DNA of 36,243 nucleotides from JAFDVL01 sp043775925. GTDB taxonomy: Bacteria; Acidobacteriota; Blastocatellia; RBC074. The notes beneath the pieces were generated by a model. It ran no database searches and had not been told where the DNA came from. It saw only the letters and a list, made by a program, of their open reading frames with translations. Made by a program: the position numbers and the translations under genes. The first letter of the stretch is position 1. The number at the start of each line of letters is the position of its first letter. Of this stretch, positions 24,869 to 33,421 are shown in pieces. Where the stretch lies: contig JAYVRW010000002.1 of NCBI GenBank assembly GCA_043775925.1, positions 1 to 36,243 on the forward strand, given 5' to 3'.

Positions 24869-24945
24869 CGGTACAGTACGAGGAGCGGTAGCGACTTGGT
24901 AACTCTCAATATTTACCAAGTCGCTACCGCTCCTCGTACTGTACC
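24869..24945. repeat. Palindrome 'GTACAGTACGAGGAG', copy 2
   Basis: Arms 24869-24902 and 24912-24945 are perfect 34-bp inverted repeats around a 9-bp A+T-rich loop. It ends 36 bp before the start of the alpha/beta hydrolase gene, so it could also affect that gene's leader. It is the second copy of the family present 490 bp upstream. Confidence 0.85.
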
Positions 24946-24981
24946 GTTCTACGAACTCATACATGTTAGCCAGGAGAATTA

Positions 24982-25821
24982 ATGAAAACACGCTGCTTAT
25001 TGCTCACTCTATTATTAAGCCTGTGCGCTTCGACCACGTTTGCCGACCTCAAAAAAGACATCGAATTCGCCAAGCCCAACGGCATCAGCTTAAAACTTGA
25101 CGCCTATACCCCTAACGGCAAAGGCCCGTTCCCGACTGTTATCATTGTTCACGGCGGAGGCTTCACCAAAGGCGACCAGCGTACCTTTGTGCCGCCCCTA
25201 TTTCCGCCCTTAACCGAAGCTGGATTCGCGTGGTTCTCCATTGATTATCGCCTCTATCCGCAGGCCACTTTCCCCGACAACGCATCTGATGTAGACACCG
25301 CGATTCGCTGGGTCAAAGCCCACGCCAAAGAATTCAAAGTTGATCTGAAACGATTAGTCCTAATGGGTGAATCCGCTGGAGGAACGCTTGTTTCCTACAA
25401 CGCCGTCCGCGCGAAAAGCGATACCCGCGTCTCCGCCGTCGTAGTCTTTTACGGCGTTCACGATTGGGCGATGCGCCTGCAAGATGAAATCGAAGGAAAA
25501 GTAGCCGCCAGCGCGTGGCGAGATGTTTTCAAAATCCCGAAAAATGACGACCCGAATCAAGCCAAAGTTCTGAAAGAAGTTTCGGCTGCGACGTACATCA
25601 AAAAAGGCTTGCCCCCATTTTTATTGATTCACGGAACGGATGACAAGCAAGTGAACTACCAGCAATCTGTCGTATTTCAGAAGAAAATGCTCGCGGCTGG
25701 CAATAGCTGTGAATTGATTACGGTGCAAGGCGGGCCGCACGGGATGGGCGTGATTAATACTTATCCTGAGACGAAGGTGAAGATGATTGATTGGTTGCGG
25801 AAGACTTTGAAGATTACCTAG
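24982..25821 (+). CDS. Secreted alpha/beta hydrolase (esterase-like)
   Basis: A 279-residue exported hydrolase of the HSL/BD-FAE-type esterase group. The signal peptide spans about residues 1-21 (ending TTFA-D). The oxyanion-hole HGGG is at 57-60, the nucleophile Ser131 lies in GESAGG (129-134), and the acid and base are in IHGTDDKQV and GGPHGMG near the C-terminus. Related enzymes remove acetyl or feruloyl groups from plant polysaccharides or hydrolyse small esters; the substrate is not known. A CAGGAGAA ribosome binding site precedes the ATG. Upstream lies a strong palindrome; downstream is the decayed restriction locus. Confidence 0.88.
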   Translation: MKTRCLLLTLLLSLCASTTFADLKKDIEFAKPNGISLKLDAYTPNGKGPFPTVIIVHGGGFTKGDQRTFVPPLFPPLTEAGFAWFSIDYRLYPQATFPDNASDVDTAIRWVKAHAKEFKVDLKRLVLMGESAGGTLVSYNAVRAKSDTRVSAVVVFYGVHDWAMRLQDEIEGKVAASAWRDVFKIPKNDDPNQAKVLKEVSAATYIKKGLPPFLLIHGTDDKQVNYQQSVVFQKKMLAAGNSCELITVQGGPHGMGVINTYPETKVKMIDWLRKTLKIT

Positions 25822-25891
25822 CTGAGACATATCTAATCTAAGGGGTCATAAAGCAAAATCACACTTTTCATTGCTGTCCGCGAAATAGAGA

Positions 25892-26012
25892 TCACGTTTT
25901 TAAAAAATCTGAAAGCTCCTGTAACTCATTGCTAGATAAGACCTCATAGTTTAGCCATTCAACACGCCCTTGAGACGAAACAACGACAGTTACCGATAAA
26001 TTAACAGTTCTG
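25892..26012 (-). other. Unidentified 3' gene remnant fused to truncated hsdM
   Basis: Just past the point where hsdM loses its family sequence, another minus-strand frame continues to a stop at 25892 and reads VTVVVSSQGRVEWLNYEVL, then SSNELQELSDFLKT. This looks like the C-terminus of an unrelated protein. It has no start of its own. I infer a deletion or recombination joint near 26010, joining the 5' part of hsdM to the tail of another gene. Confidence 0.3.
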
Positions 26013-26774
26013 AATAAATCGTGCAACGATCTTCGCCGAAAGCGTAGGCGATATTCATCAGCAAGGTTCCCGAACCTGCCGAAGGGTCGTAACAAGTAAC
26101 GTTGCTGACGGGAGCGTCTACCAAAATCGAAGCCATAATTTTGGCGACGGCGTGCGGCGTGTAATATTCGGCGTATTTGCCGCCGACGTCTTTGTTGTAA
26201 TCTTTGATGAGGTATTTAAAGATCGTCGAAAAGAAATCAAACTTCTGATGAAAGATTTTCTCGAGGCTGAAATTCACCAATTGATTAATCAGCGCTTTGC
26301 AAAAACTATCCCGCTGCGAACTGTCCGTGATGTAATTGCTGAGTTCGTCAAAGAGCGTGACCTTTGCGCCCGTGCCTGTTTTGACTGAGAAAATGTCATT
26401 ACTGACAATCGCAATATCGCGGAGCGTATCATCAAAAGACTTCGCAAATTCTTCGGAATTTTGTTTAGTGTGCAGGTCGAAAGATAATGTCGGCGGCGCA
26501 GTTTGGCGCTGCCCGGCGACATTTTCAGCAGCAAAAATTCGTACTCTTCATCGGAGTATTTCGCTATTTCGCGTTCCCAGCTTTCCGCCGTTTTAAGTTT
26601 CGGTTCTAGTTGTTTGACCTCGTACCCGAACTTATCATTCATAAATTTGTAAAGAAAAACCCGGGTAGTGATTTTGAATTCATTGCCATCATTGCCCAGC
26701 CCATAGCTGGTGCAAATGCCTTTCAGGTTATCAATTAATTGGTTGGTGTTGACCGTAAAATCCGGCGTGAGCAT
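25990..26774 (-). pseudogene. hsdM: Type I restriction-modification methylase subunit, frameshifted and truncated
   Basis: The start is a normal HsdM N-terminus (MLTPDFTVNTNQLIDNLKGICTSYG ... FLYKFMNDKFGY). The family sequence leaves this frame near 26483-26495, after KLRRRHYLS, and continues in another frame as SFDLHTKQNSEEFAKSFDD through KYAEYYTPHAVAKIM to the AdoMet-binding motif DPSAGSGTLL. The total of 785 bases is one short of a multiple of three, which fits a single-base deletion, perhaps in the TTT of CATTTATC. The protein then ends abruptly after GEDRCTIYS, before the catalytic NPPF motif, so even without the frameshift no methylase could be made. It lies 2 bp after the DinD-like gene; hsdS and hsdR are absent. 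Confidence 0.85.
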
Positions 26775-26776
26775 TT

Positions 26777-27642
26777 TTATTTTTTCTTGTTTTCGGTAGA
26801 TTTATTCGTGATTGATGCAAGCTGCGTTGGTGGCAAGGCAGTTTTAGCATTTAAGGCGGTGACTACTTTTTTGCCCGTTCTTGCCTCTAATTCCTGGCGC
26901 GCTACTTTGGCAACATTGCCACCTTGTTCTACGGCTTTTTTGCTTTCTTCAAACGTTTCAGGGTTTACCGCTTGCGAAATATCTTTCGTCGAAGCTTCGG
27001 CAGGCATGTTCAAAATCAATTCCGTATTGGTCATATTGTCCCGCAGGTTTTCCTTCTTTAAGCCCTTCAGAATTTTGTATTCTTTCGTAGTTTTCTCTGA
27101 CCAGGTATGGGTAATGATGTCGGTCAAGGTAGCAAACTGGACGCCTTCTTGTAAGCCACGACGTTTCCATTCATCTGTCAATTCTTTGCGGATTTCAATA
27201 CTTTTCAAGCGCTGGTTAATCCAGTTTTCAGAATAGCCCAATTGCAAATACTGTTCTAAAGCACAGTCAATGCTCAGTTCAGGGTCTTGCATTTCGTCCA
27301 GGCGTTCAGCGGCAACTTGTGCCAACCAGAGCTTAAAAGGCTCTGCTTTGGGCGAGGGAATAGATTGAATTAATCGGAAAAGCTGTTCGGTATCGGCAAC
27401 ATCGGTTATTCGCATTTTGCCGTCTTCTGCTTGTAGTTTCAACTGTCCGATTTTTTCGGACAGTTCACTTCCTTCTTTTTTGAGTTTAGCTTTTAAATCA
27501 TTCCAATATTTCTTGGTCTATCACTGCCGACCAAAATTTCAATCACATCAATAATTGAAAAATACCATTGCTCCTGCTCTTCATCCCAAATGGTTCTTAC
27601 TTTTTTATCTTCAAATATTTTTATCGCGTCTTGTTGTTTCAT
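26777..27642 (-). pseudogene. DinD/BRO-N-family protein gene, frameshifted
   Basis: The true start is ATG 27642 (AAGGTGAAA upstream), giving MKQQDAIKIFEDKKVRTIWD and then WYFSIIDVIEILVGSDRPRN, the N-terminus of a BRO-N/DinD-like protein. The frame breaks at 27507-27512: AGAAATATTGG should read AGAAAATATTGG to continue as RPRKYWNDLKAKLKKEGSELS and then MRITDVADTEQLFRLIQSIPS. The span of 866 bases is one short of 289 codons, as expected for a one-base deletion in an A run. The corrected product of about 288 residues matches DinD-like proteins, which occur inside type I restriction loci. Either the gene is broken or the assembly has a homopolymer error. Confidence 0.85.
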
Positions 27643-27695
27643 CTTTTCACCTTGATTAATCAATCCCCTTCAAATATCCCTTAAAACAATTCGAA

Positions 27696-27722
27696 AAAGC
27701 TATGACATCAAGCCATAGCTTT
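27696..27722 (-). terminator. Intrinsic terminator after fabF
   Basis: AAAGCTATG (27696-27704) and CATAGCTTT (27714-27722) form a perfect 9-bp stem with a 9-base loop, about 40 bp past the fabF stop. In the minus direction the stem is followed by TTCG after a run of five T, so it should end the fab operon. Confidence 0.7.
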
Positions 27723-27760
27723 CTTCATAAAAATGAGCAGAACTTCAAAATACCCTGATT

Positions 27761-29011
27761 TTATACCTCGTAACGCTTAAACATCAACGCCGCATTGGTT
27801 CCGCCAAAACCGAAACTATTCGATAAGGCATAATCAATTTTGGCGACGCGTGATTCGTTCGGGACGCAATCCAGATCGCAATCAGGATCGGCATTCTCGT
27901 AATTAATTGTGGGTGGGATAATTTGATTTAGAACTGCAAGCGCGGTGATTCCGGCTTCTAATCCTCCGGCTCCACCCAACAGATGTCCGGTCATGGATTT
28001 TGTTGAACTCGCGGCCAATTTCATCGCGTGTTCGCCGAAAGCAGCTTTGATCGCGTTAGTCTCGTTTTTGTCTCCGGCAGGCGTCGAAGTCCCGTGAACA
28101 TTGATGTAGTCTACGTCTTCAGCGGTAATTCCGGCATCTTTGATCGTCCGCAACATAACCCTTCGTGGCCCGTCCATATCCGGCATCGTGATATGGAAGG
28201 CGTCTCCGGTCATGCCGTAGCCGACGATTTCGGCGTAAATTTTGGCTCCACGCGCTTTGGCATGTTCGAGTTCTTCCAGCACCATAATTCCCGCACCTTC
28301 GCCCATCACAAAGCCGTCACGATCTTTGTCGAATGGTCGTGAAGCGTGGGTCGGGTCATCGTTGCGAGTCGAAAGCGCGTGCATTGAAGCGAAACCACCG
28401 ACTGACATCGGCGTAATCGCACCTTCGCTGCCGCCACAAATCATCGCAATGGCGTCGCCACGTTCGATGATTCTGAAGCTGTCACCAATCGCATGAGCGC
28501 CGGAACTGCAAGCGGTCGCGGGAGCCGATAATGGCCCCTTCGTTCCCGTCGTCATGGAAACATGTCCGGCAGCTAAATTGACAATCGAGGCTGGGATAAA
28601 AAACGGTGAAATTCTGCCGGGGCCGCCTTCGAGCATTTTTTCATGTTCACGCTCGAAAACGCTAAAACCACCGATCCCGCTGCCGATATAGGAGCCAATG
28701 TCTTCGGCGTTCTCCGGGGTAATTTTCAAACCTGAATCTTCGAGCGCTTCCTTCGCCGCCGCAATCGCAAAAAAGATGTAATAATCCATCTTCTTGATTT
28801 CTTTTTTCTCAACAAAGTTCAGTGGATCAAACCCCTTGGTTTCAGCCGCGAATTTTACCTTGTGGGCGCTGGTATCAAAGCGTTGAATGTAATCAACGCC
28901 GCTCTTGCCAGCAATTAATCCAGCCCAGGTTGCCTGGGTAGTATTGCCAAGCGGGCTGACTAAGCCAAGGCCTGTGACGACGACTCTTTTTTTGACTAAC
29001 ACGTTACTCAC
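27761..29011 (-). CDS. fabF: 3-oxoacyl-ACP synthase II
   Basis: A 416-residue condensing enzyme that elongates acyl-ACP with malonyl-ACP in fatty-acid synthesis. The Cys-His-His triad is visible: C168 in ATACSSGAHAIG, His in NVHGTSTPAGD and His in STKSMTGHLLGG. I start at the GTG at 29011 (SNVLVKKRVVVTGLG), which has AAGGAAG eight bases upstream and gives a length close to E. coli FabF (413). The frame extends a further 28 codons upstream without support. It is the last gene of the fab operon. A GCAATCC/GGATTGC hairpin (29038-29054) lies 27 bp before the start, and the gap to acpP is long (189 bp), so FabF level may be set separately. Confidence 0.93.
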   Translation of the reverse strand: MSNVLVKKRVVVTGLGLVSPLGNTTQATWAGLIAGKSGVDYIQRFDTSAHKVKFAAETKGFDPLNFVEKKEIKKMDYYIFFAIAAAKEALEDSGLKITPENAEDIGSYIGSGIGGFSVFEREHEKMLEGGPGRISPFFIPASIVNLAAGHVSMTTGTKGPLSAPATACSSGAHAIGDSFRIIERGDAIAMICGGSEGAITPMSVGGFASMHALSTRNDDPTHASRPFDKDRDGFVMGEGAGIMVLEELEHAKARGAKIYAEIVGYGMTGDAFHITMPDMDGPRRVMLRTIKDAGITAEDVDYINVHGTSTPAGDKNETNAIKAAFGEHAMKLAASSTKSMTGHLLGGAGGLEAGITALAVLNQIIPPTINYENADPDCDLDCVPNESRVAKIDYALSNSFGFGGTNAALMFKRYEV

Positions 29012-29200
29012 GGCTGTCTTCCTTACAAAATGAAGAGGCAATCCAAAGGATTGCGAGCTGCTCAGACATAAAGGTGATAGATGTTTCAGCAGCAAAAATA
29101 ACTACAGAAAAACTAAACCACGAAAAACAATTGGTAATCAACAAGGAAGCAACCTTATAAAAATTCCAAAAGATTTTCGTGGCTGAGCCAACTATAAATC

Positions 29201-29440
29201 TTATTTTGAATGCTTTTCGATATAATCTACTGCATCTTTGACGCTCTGAATTTTTTCAGCATCTTCGTCGGGGATTTCGACGCCGAATTCTTCTTCAAAG
29301 CGCATCACGAGTTCGACGTTATCTAAGGAGTCAGCTCCCAGATCATCCACGAAACGAGCATTTGGCGTAACTTCTGCTTCTTCGACTCCCAGCTCATCCA
29401 CGATGATCTGTTTGACTTTCTCTTCAATTGATTCTGACAT
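29201..29440 (-). CDS. acpP: Acyl carrier protein
   Basis: A 79-residue acidic carrier protein that holds growing acyl chains on a 4'-phosphopantetheine arm attached to Ser38 in the canonical GADSLDNVEL motif. Length and charge match AcpP. The start has an excellent GGAGGAAAT ribosome binding site, the best in the operon, which fits the high level needed for this protein. The gaps on both sides are unusually long for an operon: 98 bp to fabG, holding a palindromic repeat, and 189 bp to fabF. Confidence 0.97.
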   Translation of the reverse strand: MSESIEEKVKQIIVDELGVEEAEVTPNARFVDDLGADSLDNVELVMRFEEEFGVEIPDEDAEKIQSVKDAVDYIEKHSK

Positions 29441-29464
29441 TAGTAATTTCCTCCAAATTAAATT

Positions 29465-29535
29465 AGGTGTCAGGTGTCAGGCATCAGGTATCAGGGTAAA
29501 AAAAACTCACACCTGATACCTGACACCTGACACCT
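29465..29535. repeat. Short-word palindrome 'AGGTGTCAGGTGTCAGG'
   Basis: Two 25-bp arms (29465-29489 and 29511-29535) pair with one mismatch. Each is made of tandem copies of the word GGTGTCA or GGTATCA. The 21-base loop is A-rich. It lies between fabG and acpP inside the operon. It resembles in design, not in sequence, the repeats at 757-873 and 31246-31288. Confidence 0.85.
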
Positions 29536-29538
29536 ACT

Positions 29539-30282
29539 TTACATATACATTCCGCCATTCACATTGATCACTTGTCCTGTGATATAGCCTGCCTCATCAG
29601 AGGCTAAAAATGCAACTGCGTGCGCGACATCTCCGTCAGTTCCAGGCCGCTTCAACGGCACTTGATTGAGCATCGCATCTTTTACCGAATCGGACAACAC
29701 TGCCGTCATCGGAGTTTCAATAAATCCCGGCGCAATCGCATTCACCGTGATATTGCGAATTGCGTATTCACGAGCTACGGCCTTCGTAAATCCAATAATT
29801 CCCGCTTTCGCAGCGATGTAATTGACCTGTCCGGGATTGCCCATTTCTGCCACGACCGAAGTCAAATTAATGATGCGCCCTTTGCGAGCTTTGGTCATCA
29901 TCGGCAAAACCTGTTGGGTCAGCAAAAAGACTCCGGTCAGATTGGTATTAATGACCGCATCCCAATCATCCCGTTTCATTCGAATCATCAATCCATCGCG
30001 CGTAATCGCAGCGTTATTGACCAGAATTGTAATAGCGCCAAGCTCGCTTCCAACTTTTACAACTGCCGCTTTGATGTCGGCTTCGATCCCTAAATCACCT
30101 TGAACAGCTAAGGCACGAACACCAAAAGCGCGAATTTCTTCAGCGACTGCTTCGCATTTATCCAACGTGCGCGCCATCACGGCAACATCGGCTCCAAGCT
30201 CAGCCAGAACTAAAGCAGTCGCCCGACCGATTCCTTGCGAACCGCCCGTAACTAATGCTATTTGTCCTTTTAAGTTGAACAT
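29539..30282 (-). CDS. fabG: 3-oxoacyl-ACP reductase
   Basis: A 247-residue short-chain dehydrogenase that reduces 3-oxoacyl-ACP with NADPH. The cofactor loop GGSQGIG is at 13-19, NNAAITRD near 89-96, and the catalytic Ser142, Tyr155 and Lys159 are in TSVVAEMGNPGQVNYIAAKAG. The C-terminal GGMYM is typical of FabG. It starts 5 bp after the fabD stop, so the two are tightly coupled. Its stop is followed by the palindrome that separates it from acpP. Confidence 0.95.
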   Translation of the reverse strand: MFNLKGQIALVTGGSQGIGRATALVLAELGADVAVMARTLDKCEAVAEEIRAFGVRALAVQGDLGIEADIKAAVVKVGSELGAITILVNNAAITRDGLMIRMKRDDWDAVINTNLTGVFLLTQQVLPMMTKARKGRIINLTSVVAEMGNPGQVNYIAAKAGIIGFTKAVAREYAIRNITVNAIAPGFIETPMTAVLSDSVKDAMLNQVPLKRPGTDGDVAHAVAFLASDEAGYITGQVINVNGGMYM

Positions 30283-30287
30283 TTCAG

Positions 30288-31232
30288 TTAAATAACCGAG
30301 AGACGAAGCTTTAAGAGTGCATCTTCCAAAGATACAAGATTTTCAACATTCATCAGCGTTACTTCTTTACTAATAGATTTTACTAATCCACATAAAACTT
30401 TACCGGGGCCAACTTCTATAAAAGTCGTAACACCTTCAGCCATTAATTTTTCAACGCTTTCCGTCCATCGCACCGAAGATGAAACTTGTCTGATTAATCC
30501 AGCGCGGGCTACGTCGCCTGTCTTCACCAATTCAGCATCAACATTATTCACCATCGGAATAAGAGGATCGTTGAAAGTAGCCTCTGCCAACGCTGGTGTC
30601 AATTGCTCTTGCGCTGGCATCATCAAACCGCAATGAAAAGGTGCGCTGACTTTCAAGGGAATCGCCTTACGGGCGCCCATTTCCAAGCACTTCGCACAAG
30701 CTCTTTCGACTGCTTCCCGGTGTCCGGCGATGACCGTTTGGACAGGCGTATTATAATTCGCCGGAGAACAAATCTGATGGTCAGCCACAGCAGCGCAGGC
30801 TTCAGCGACTTTCCCAGCTTCAAGCCCTAAAATCGCCGCCATCGCGCCGACGCCAACCGGGACAGCTTGTTGCATCAACTGACCACGAAGCCGAACAATT
30901 TTCACAGCGTCTGTTAAGGTCAAAGAACTTGCCGCAACCAAAGCTGAATATTCGCCGAGGCTGTGACCAGCAACAAAACCGGGGACGATTCCCTGCTCCG
31001 ACAAAACCCGATGAACCGCAATCGAAGCGGTCAAAATCGCAGGCTGCGTGTTTGATGTGAGTTGAAGCTCTTCATCAGGGCCATTGAAGCACAATTCACT
31101 GATTGAAAATCCGAGCGCGTCGTCAGCCTCTTCAAAAACAGCTTTGGCAGACGGAAAATGATCGGCCAGCTCACGCCCCATTCCGGCGTACTGCGAGCCT
31201 TGTCCTGGAAAAATAAATGCAACTCTTGTCAT
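30288..31232 (-). CDS. fabD: Malonyl-CoA:ACP transacylase
   Basis: A 314-residue acyltransferase that loads malonate from CoA onto ACP. The N-terminal FIFPGQGSQYAGMG and the nucleophile Ser91 in GHSLGE are present, with the catalytic His in APFHCGLM near residue 200. Length matches E. coli FabD (309). A 78-bp gap with a palindrome separates it from fabH upstream; downstream it is nearly joined to fabG. Confidence 0.96.
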   Translation of the reverse strand: MTRVAFIFPGQGSQYAGMGRELADHFPSAKAVFEEADDALGFSISELCFNGPDEELQLTSNTQPAILTASIAVHRVLSEQGIVPGFVAGHSLGEYSALVAASSLTLTDAVKIVRLRGQLMQQAVPVGVGAMAAILGLEAGKVAEACAAVADHQICSPANYNTPVQTVIAGHREAVERACAKCLEMGARKAIPLKVSAPFHCGLMMPAQEQLTPALAEATFNDPLIPMVNNVDAELVKTGDVARAGLIRQVSSSVRWTESVEKLMAEGVTTFIEVGPGKVLCGLVKSISKEVTLMNVENLVSLEDALLKLRLSVI

Positions 31233-31245
31233 TTGATCTTTGGTT

Positions 31246-31288
31246 TTGGGTCTTTGTTTTTTGGTCTTCAGTTAAAACAAAGACCCAA
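31246..31288. repeat. Short-word palindrome 'TTGGGTCTTTGTTTT'
   Basis: Arms 31246-31260 and 31274-31288 are a perfect 15-bp inverted repeat. Around them are further direct copies of TTTGGTCTT/TTTGGTTTT (31233-31270), giving the same word-repeat plus palindrome design as 29465-29535. It lies between fabH and fabD. It may act as a hairpin in the operon mRNA. Confidence 0.7.
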
Positions 31289-31310
31289 GAGCAAAGCCCT
31301 GAGACCGATT

Positions 31311-32300
31311 CTACCATCTCATTAAGATTGAACCCCACGTCACTCCTGCGCCGAACGAAGTCATCATCACGGTCATTCCGGGTTTGAGCCTTCCCTCCTC
31401 AACCAGTTCATCCAGACAAATCGGGATCGAAGCCGCCGAAGTATTTCCGGTGTATTCAATATTTGAATATACTTTTTCCAGAGGAACTCCCAGACGCTCT
31501 GCCACTGCCAGAAAAATTCGCTTGTTAGCCTGATGCGGAACGAGTAAATCAATCTCAGTAGTCGTCATTTTCTGGTCATCAAGCACCTGTCTACAACTCT
31601 CTTCCATTGACCTGACAGCGACCTTGAAAAGCTCATTGCCTTTCATTTTGATAAAATGCTGTCCAGTGTTGACAGATTCGTGGGAAGCTGGGATTTTCGT
31701 GCCGCCGCCAGGGATATACAAAACCGGCGCGTGGTCACCGTCCGAATGAATTCGAGATGCCAGCACCCCACGATTCGGCTCTGACGATCTTTGGACAATC
31801 GCCGCTCCGGCTCCATCTCCAAACAAAACACACGTCGCACGATCAGAATAGTCCAGATAACGTGAAAGTACTTCGACCCCAATCACCAGAATATTTTGAT
31901 AAAAACCTGTCGCAATGAATTGATTCGCTACTGTGAGTCCATAAATAAAGCCTGAGCAGGCCGCAGCCAAATCAAAAGCCGCCGCTTTTTTGGCTCCGAG
32001 TTGAGATTGAATCAACACGGCAGTCGAAGGCAAAGCCTGATCGGGACAGACGGTGGCACAGATAATTAAGTCTAAATCTTCAGCTTTGAGGTTCGCGCGT
32101 TCCAGCGCGAGGCGAGCAGCGGCAGTGGCAAAAGTTGAAGTACATTCATCGCCGGAAGCTTTGTGACGCCTTCTGATGCCAGTTCGCGTCGCAATCCATT
32201 CATCGGAAGTCTCGACGATTTTTTCAAGGTCTTCGTTGGTGACGACTTGTTGCGGGAGCGACCTTCCGGTTCCGGTGATGATTGCCTGATAACTACTCAT
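31311..32300 (-). CDS. fabH: 3-oxoacyl-ACP synthase III
   Basis: A 329-residue enzyme that starts fatty-acid synthesis by condensing acyl-CoA with malonyl-ACP. The catalytic Cys115 is in LAAACSGF, with His in VPHQANKRIF and Asn in NTSAASIP near the C-terminus. I start at ATG 32300 (MSSYQAIITGTGRSLP); the frame also opens six codons upstream at a TTG, with no ribosome binding site for either. It lies 33 bp after plsX in the standard plsX-fabH-fabD-fabG order. Members of this type in non-enteric bacteria may accept branched starters; this cannot be read here. Confidence 0.95.
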   Translation of the reverse strand: MSSYQAIITGTGRSLPQQVVTNEDLEKIVETSDEWIATRTGIRRRHKASGDECTSTFATAAARLALERANLKAEDLDLIICATVCPDQALPSTAVLIQSQLGAKKAAAFDLAAACSGFIYGLTVANQFIATGFYQNILVIGVEVLSRYLDYSDRATCVLFGDGAGAAIVQRSSEPNRGVLASRIHSDGDHAPVLYIPGGGTKIPASHESVNTGQHFIKMKGNELFKVAVRSMEESCRQVLDDQKMTTTEIDLLVPHQANKRIFLAVAERLGVPLEKVYSNIEYTGNTSAASIPICLDELVEEGRLKPGMTVMMTSFGAGVTWGSILMRW

Positions 32301-32333
32301 AATTTCGGGGAAAAACAAGTTGTGAGTGAATGC

Positions 32334-33386
32334 CTATTTTGCTTCGAATTCCTGAATTTTTTGCTCAATCCGTTCGTTGAGGCGCGCTTCGTAAAATTCC
32401 TTGGCAACACGAATCGCATTCTTGATTGCCTTGGCATTGGAGCCACCGTGACAAATCACTACGACCTGCTTGGTTCCCAATAACGGAGCGCCGCCGAATT
32501 CAGAATAATCCAAACGTTTTTTTACACTAACGAACGCCGGACGCGAAAGCAAAGCTCCGGCTTGCGTAATGATGGTTTGCCCCAGTTCGGATTTCAATAA
32601 TCCCATAATCGCAGAGATCAATCCTTCACTGGTTTTTAAGATGACATTACCTGTAAAGCCATCGCACACTATCACATCAACTCCGCCAGTGTAAATGTCA
32701 CGACCTTCGACATTTCCCAGATAATTCAGAGCTGTTTCACGCAATAATTTTCCGGTTTCCTTGGTTAGCTCGTTCCCCTTAATTTCCTCTTCGCCGATGC
32801 TCATCAAACCGACTCGGGGATTTTTCACATTCAGAATCTGATTGGAATAAATTGATCCCATCACTGCAAACTGCCTGAGCTGCTCCGGCTTGCATTCGGC
32901 ATTGGCTCCCACATCAAGCAAGACACAACCATTTTCTCCCAGCGTTGGAAAAACTGCCGAGAGCGCCGGACGGTCAACCGAAGGAAGCGTTCCGATCACC
33001 AGCTTCGAAGTCGCCATGACCGCGCCAGTATTGCCGGCGCTCACCAAACCGTGAGCTTTGCCGTCACGCACCAGACGAGCCGCGACGCGGATGGAGGAAT
33101 CCTTCTTGCGACGAACGGCGTTCGCTACCGGCTCTTCCATGGTGATGACTTCGCTGGCATGAACAATTTCGATGGGTAATCTTTTGGCAGGTTGCGTGCT
33201 GTAGACCCGACGGGATTTGGGATGGTACTTATAACCAAGCCGCTCTAATTCAGGCACGATTCGTTCTTCCAGTCCCACCAGCGTTACACCCACGTGCAAT
33301 TCCAGTGCGGCCTGAATAGCGCCTTCAACTTCGGCGATTGGAGCGTGATCGCCACCCATCGCATCAACAGCTATTTTGGTAAGCAT
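32334..33386 (-). CDS. plsX: Phosphate acyltransferase PlsX
   Basis: A 350-residue enzyme making acyl-phosphate from acyl-ACP for the PlsY step of phosphatidic acid synthesis. The N-terminal IAVDAMGGDHAP, GLVSAGNTGAVMA, CVLLDVGANAECKPE and VVCDGFTGNVILK blocks are all conserved. Length is that of the family. It sits between rpmF and fabH, as in most bacteria. A terminator-like hairpin at 33422-33464 separates it from rpmF and may tune ribosomal-protein and lipid-gene expression separately. Confidence 0.96.
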   Translation of the reverse strand: MLTKIAVDAMGGDHAPIAEVEGAIQAALELHVGVTLVGLEERIVPELERLGYKYHPKSRRVYSTQPAKRLPIEIVHASEVITMEEPVANAVRRKKDSSIRVAARLVRDGKAHGLVSAGNTGAVMATSKLVIGTLPSVDRPALSAVFPTLGENGCVLLDVGANAECKPEQLRQFAVMGSIYSNQILNVKNPRVGLMSIGEEEIKGNELTKETGKLLRETALNYLGNVEGRDIYTGGVDVIVCDGFTGNVILKTSEGLISAIMGLLKSELGQTIITQAGALLSRPAFVSVKKRLDYSEFGGAPLLGTKQVVVICHGGSNAKAIKNAIRVAKEFYEARLNERIEQKIQEFEAK

Positions 33387-33421
33387 ATCCGGGGAATGAT
33401 GCGCGAAACAATAAAGAAAAA

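Larger units (their letters stand above)
24190..24981. other. Long intergenic region holding two related palindromes
   Basis: Nearly 800 bp without a gene that I can support. It contains the palindromes at 24380-24456 and 24869-24945. Between them lie about 410 bp of unique, locally T-rich sequence, with a small GCGCC-gtaa-GGCGC hairpin just before the second palindrome. A 79-codon frame in the interval (24663-24902) has no ribosome binding site, ends in the palindrome and shows no family features. The region sits between divergent genes, so it probably also carries both promoters. Confidence 0.6.

Noticed and set aside
24663..24902. A 79-codon plus-strand frame in the long gap before the hydrolase
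   Set aside because: No ribosome binding site, no recognisable pattern, and its end lies in a palindrome arm.
24380..24945. CRISPR array or direct-repeat cassette
   Set aside because: Only two copies, each a long perfect palindrome, 490 bp apart; no regular spacing and no cas genes.
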